From assembly GCF_008365405.1 (NCBI RefSeq), contig NZ_QOKV01000001.1, positions 1 to 64,000 of the forward strand: DNA of 64,000 bases. The letters are read 5' to 3'. The position numbers were made by a program, and so were the translations under genes. Under the pieces are notes generated by a model, which saw nothing but the letters and a program-made list of their open reading frames with translations, did no database searches and was not told where the DNA came from. This DNA comes from Azospirillum brasilense (lineage in GTDB: Bacteria > Pseudomonadota > Alphaproteobacteria > Azospirillales > Azospirillaceae). Below are positions 63,320-64,000 of this stretch, piece after piece. How positions within the stretch are numbered: the first letter of the stretch is position 1; each line of letters begins with the position of its first letter.

Positions 63320-63654
63320 TCAGAGAATGTGTTCGCTAGCAAGGTGCGGCGACTCCGAAGCCAGCGTGGGGTGAGGCAATGGGACATGCATCGGGGCTGG
63401 CCGCTTAAGGCCTGCCACCGGTCGCGGAAGGCCCCCAGGTGGGGGCGGGTTGTCCGCTCGCGGACCAGGCACTCTTTGAGGTTGTCGACGCTGGCGCTGT
63501 GCCCAGCCGGGTCAGGGGGCAACACGTCCGACTCGCAGTCGGCCCGCACATACTCCAACTCGCCGCGCGCCATCATATCGGCCACTCGCTGCCATGACTG
63601 CCGATCTTTGCCGGACATGCCGATCAGGTCGGCGATGTCCTGCAAGCCAAGGCG
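63320..63654 (-). pseudogene. Decayed C-terminal copy of the DEDD exonuclease
   Basis: It matches the product of 25499-26323 from LGLQDIADLIG onward: VADMMARGELE, ESDVL, DPAGHSASVDNL, CLVRERTTRPHLG. About 15 codons are missing after ESDVL. A late frameshift then puts the SEHIL ending and stop (63320) in another frame. The N-terminal half is absent. It lies between tniQ and the terminal repeats, so it may be cargo remnant or pre-existing target DNA. Confidence 0.85.
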
Positions 63655-63670
63655 CGGCCAAGCGCGAACA

Positions 63671-63792
63671 GCTTTATGGTTCCTAAAGTGCCACGTGGTA
63701 CAAATTTGTGGTTCCCGCGATGAGCTTTGTGGTTCCCGATAATCCAAATTTCTCAATGATTCCAACATCCCTCGTTTGAGTTTATGGTTCCC
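63671..63792. repeat. Four TTT(A/G)TGGTTCC repeats, putative transposon right end
   Basis: Cores at 63673-63683, 63705-63715, 63726-63736 and 63781-63791, all on the + strand, in AT-rich DNA. The central pair is 21 bases apart. Multiple same-orientation sites near one end are typical for TnsB binding in Tn7-like elements. The last core abuts a truncated terminase gene. No TGT/ACA terminus is clear; an ACA at 63765-63767 is one alternative border. Identity as the right end is inferred. Confidence 0.55.
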
Positions 63793-63794
63793 TC

Positions 63795-64000
63795 CAGAGC
63801 CGCTACGACGGTGAGCTGGACTACCGGGAGTCGGCGGGGCGGGCGGTGCTGACGCTGAACGGCCTGCGCATGGCCTCGGCCTCCTGCTGGTGGGACCCGG
63901 CCTTCGCCCGGCCGGCGGCGGAGGGCGGAAAGCCCGGCGATTCCAGCGTCGTCGCCGCGGTGTTCGGCGGAGCGGACGGGCGCTTCTACCTGCACCGGGT
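63795..64000 (+). pseudogene. Phage terminase large subunit, 5'-truncated and cut by window edge
   Basis: A + strand frame from 63795 reads QSRYDGELDYRESAG, then ASASCWWDPAFARPA and GDSSVVAAVFGGADGRFYLHR. This is the nuclease-domain region of TerL, with the Asp of WDPAF. Upstream the frame meets a stop at 63777 inside the repeat block, so the gene has lost its 5' part there. It indicates that the element's right side adjoins a prophage. Confidence 0.72.

Larger units (their letters stand above)
53300..63792 (+). mobile_element. Candidate type I-C CRISPR-associated transposon (CAST)
   Basis: One co-directional block: cas5c, cas8c, cas7c, CRISPR array, tnsB, tnsC, tniQ. No cas1, cas2, cas3, cas4 or tnsA occurs in the window. 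Known CASTs combine a nuclease-free CRISPR effector with TnsB, TnsC and TniQ for RNA-guided insertion. The right limit is set at the last TGGTTCC-type repeat beside a truncated terminase gene. The left limit given is only the first gene. An IS5-family element breaks tnsC. Independent neighbours brought together by chance remain possible, but the array ends 146 bases before tnsB. Confidence 0.75.

Noticed and set aside
63765-63767. ACA as an alternative right terminus of the transposon (5'-TGT on the other strand)
   Set aside because: It would leave the fourth TGGTTCC repeat outside the element, and no matching duplication or left terminus was found. Kept only as an alternative.
1-64000. tRNA or rRNA genes
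   Set aside because: None was recognised on either strand by eye; a covariance-model scan would be needed to exclude small RNAs.

Overview
The window is GC-rich, with long divergent and convergent operons, many LysR regulators, Tat-exported molybdenum hydroxylase components and dense insertion sequences. This resembles an Azospirillum-like alphaproteobacterium, perhaps a chromid or megaplasmid, but the assignment is inference from gene style only. No rRNA or tRNA gene was recognised.

Layout. 1-2400: 3'-truncated IS21 transposase, palindromic intergenic DNA and a tyrosine recombinase. 2490-9123: a 1000-residue winged-helix/ATPase regulator divergent from a three-gene periplasmic molybdenum hydroxylase operon (2Fe-2S subunit, Mo subunit, dihaem cytochrome c). 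9271-13161: azoreductase, two LysR regulators, a SnoaL-like exported protein and a degenerate receiver protein. 13231-24341: a catabolic island with a leftward operon (dehydrogenase, CoA transferase, aldehyde dehydrogenase, thioesterase), a divergent MFS importer, a GcvA-like LysR, an SDR and a rightward OB-fold/thiolase/SDR/enoyl-CoA hydratase operon. Four copies of the 17-bp palindrome GTTGA-N7-TCAAC sit at its promoters, suggesting one LysR regulon. 24496-31326: a broken chimeric recombinase, a DEDD exonuclease and assorted small-enzyme genes.

31652-42327 looks like a defence island: a PHP-domain/SMC-like ATPase (TrlF-like), an AT-rich DUF6602 putative nuclease, and a translationally coupled ATPase/HNH pair matching Septu (PtuA/PtuB). 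It is interleaved with an IS5-type element carrying an IS256-type element inside it, and an IS3-type element. 42950-52326 holds ordinary accessory genes (LysR/SDR/metallo-hydrolase-like, DUF427, DnaQ-like exonuclease, AraC/MFS, DUF1194, methyltransferase) separated by dispersed intergenic repeats.

53300-63792 is the highlight: a co-directional set cas5c-cas8c-cas7c, a short type I-C CRISPR array, then tnsB, tnsC and tniQ. No cas1, cas2, cas3, cas4 or tnsA is present in the window. This is the expected composition of a type I-C CRISPR-associated transposon (CAST), in which a nuclease-free Cascade would guide a Tn7/Tn5053-type transposase. An IS5-family element flanked by a CTAG duplication has split tnsC after codon 32. 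Removing it with one CTAG restores a single 405-codon frame. The last CRISPR repeat keeps only its 3' half and may introduce an atypical guide. To the right, a block of four TTT(A/G)TGGTTCC repeats resembling TnsB sites abuts a 5'-truncated phage terminase gene, a plausible right transposon end inserted in a prophage. No matching left end was found, so element boundaries and activity are unproven. All calls come from reading the sequence; no database search was run.
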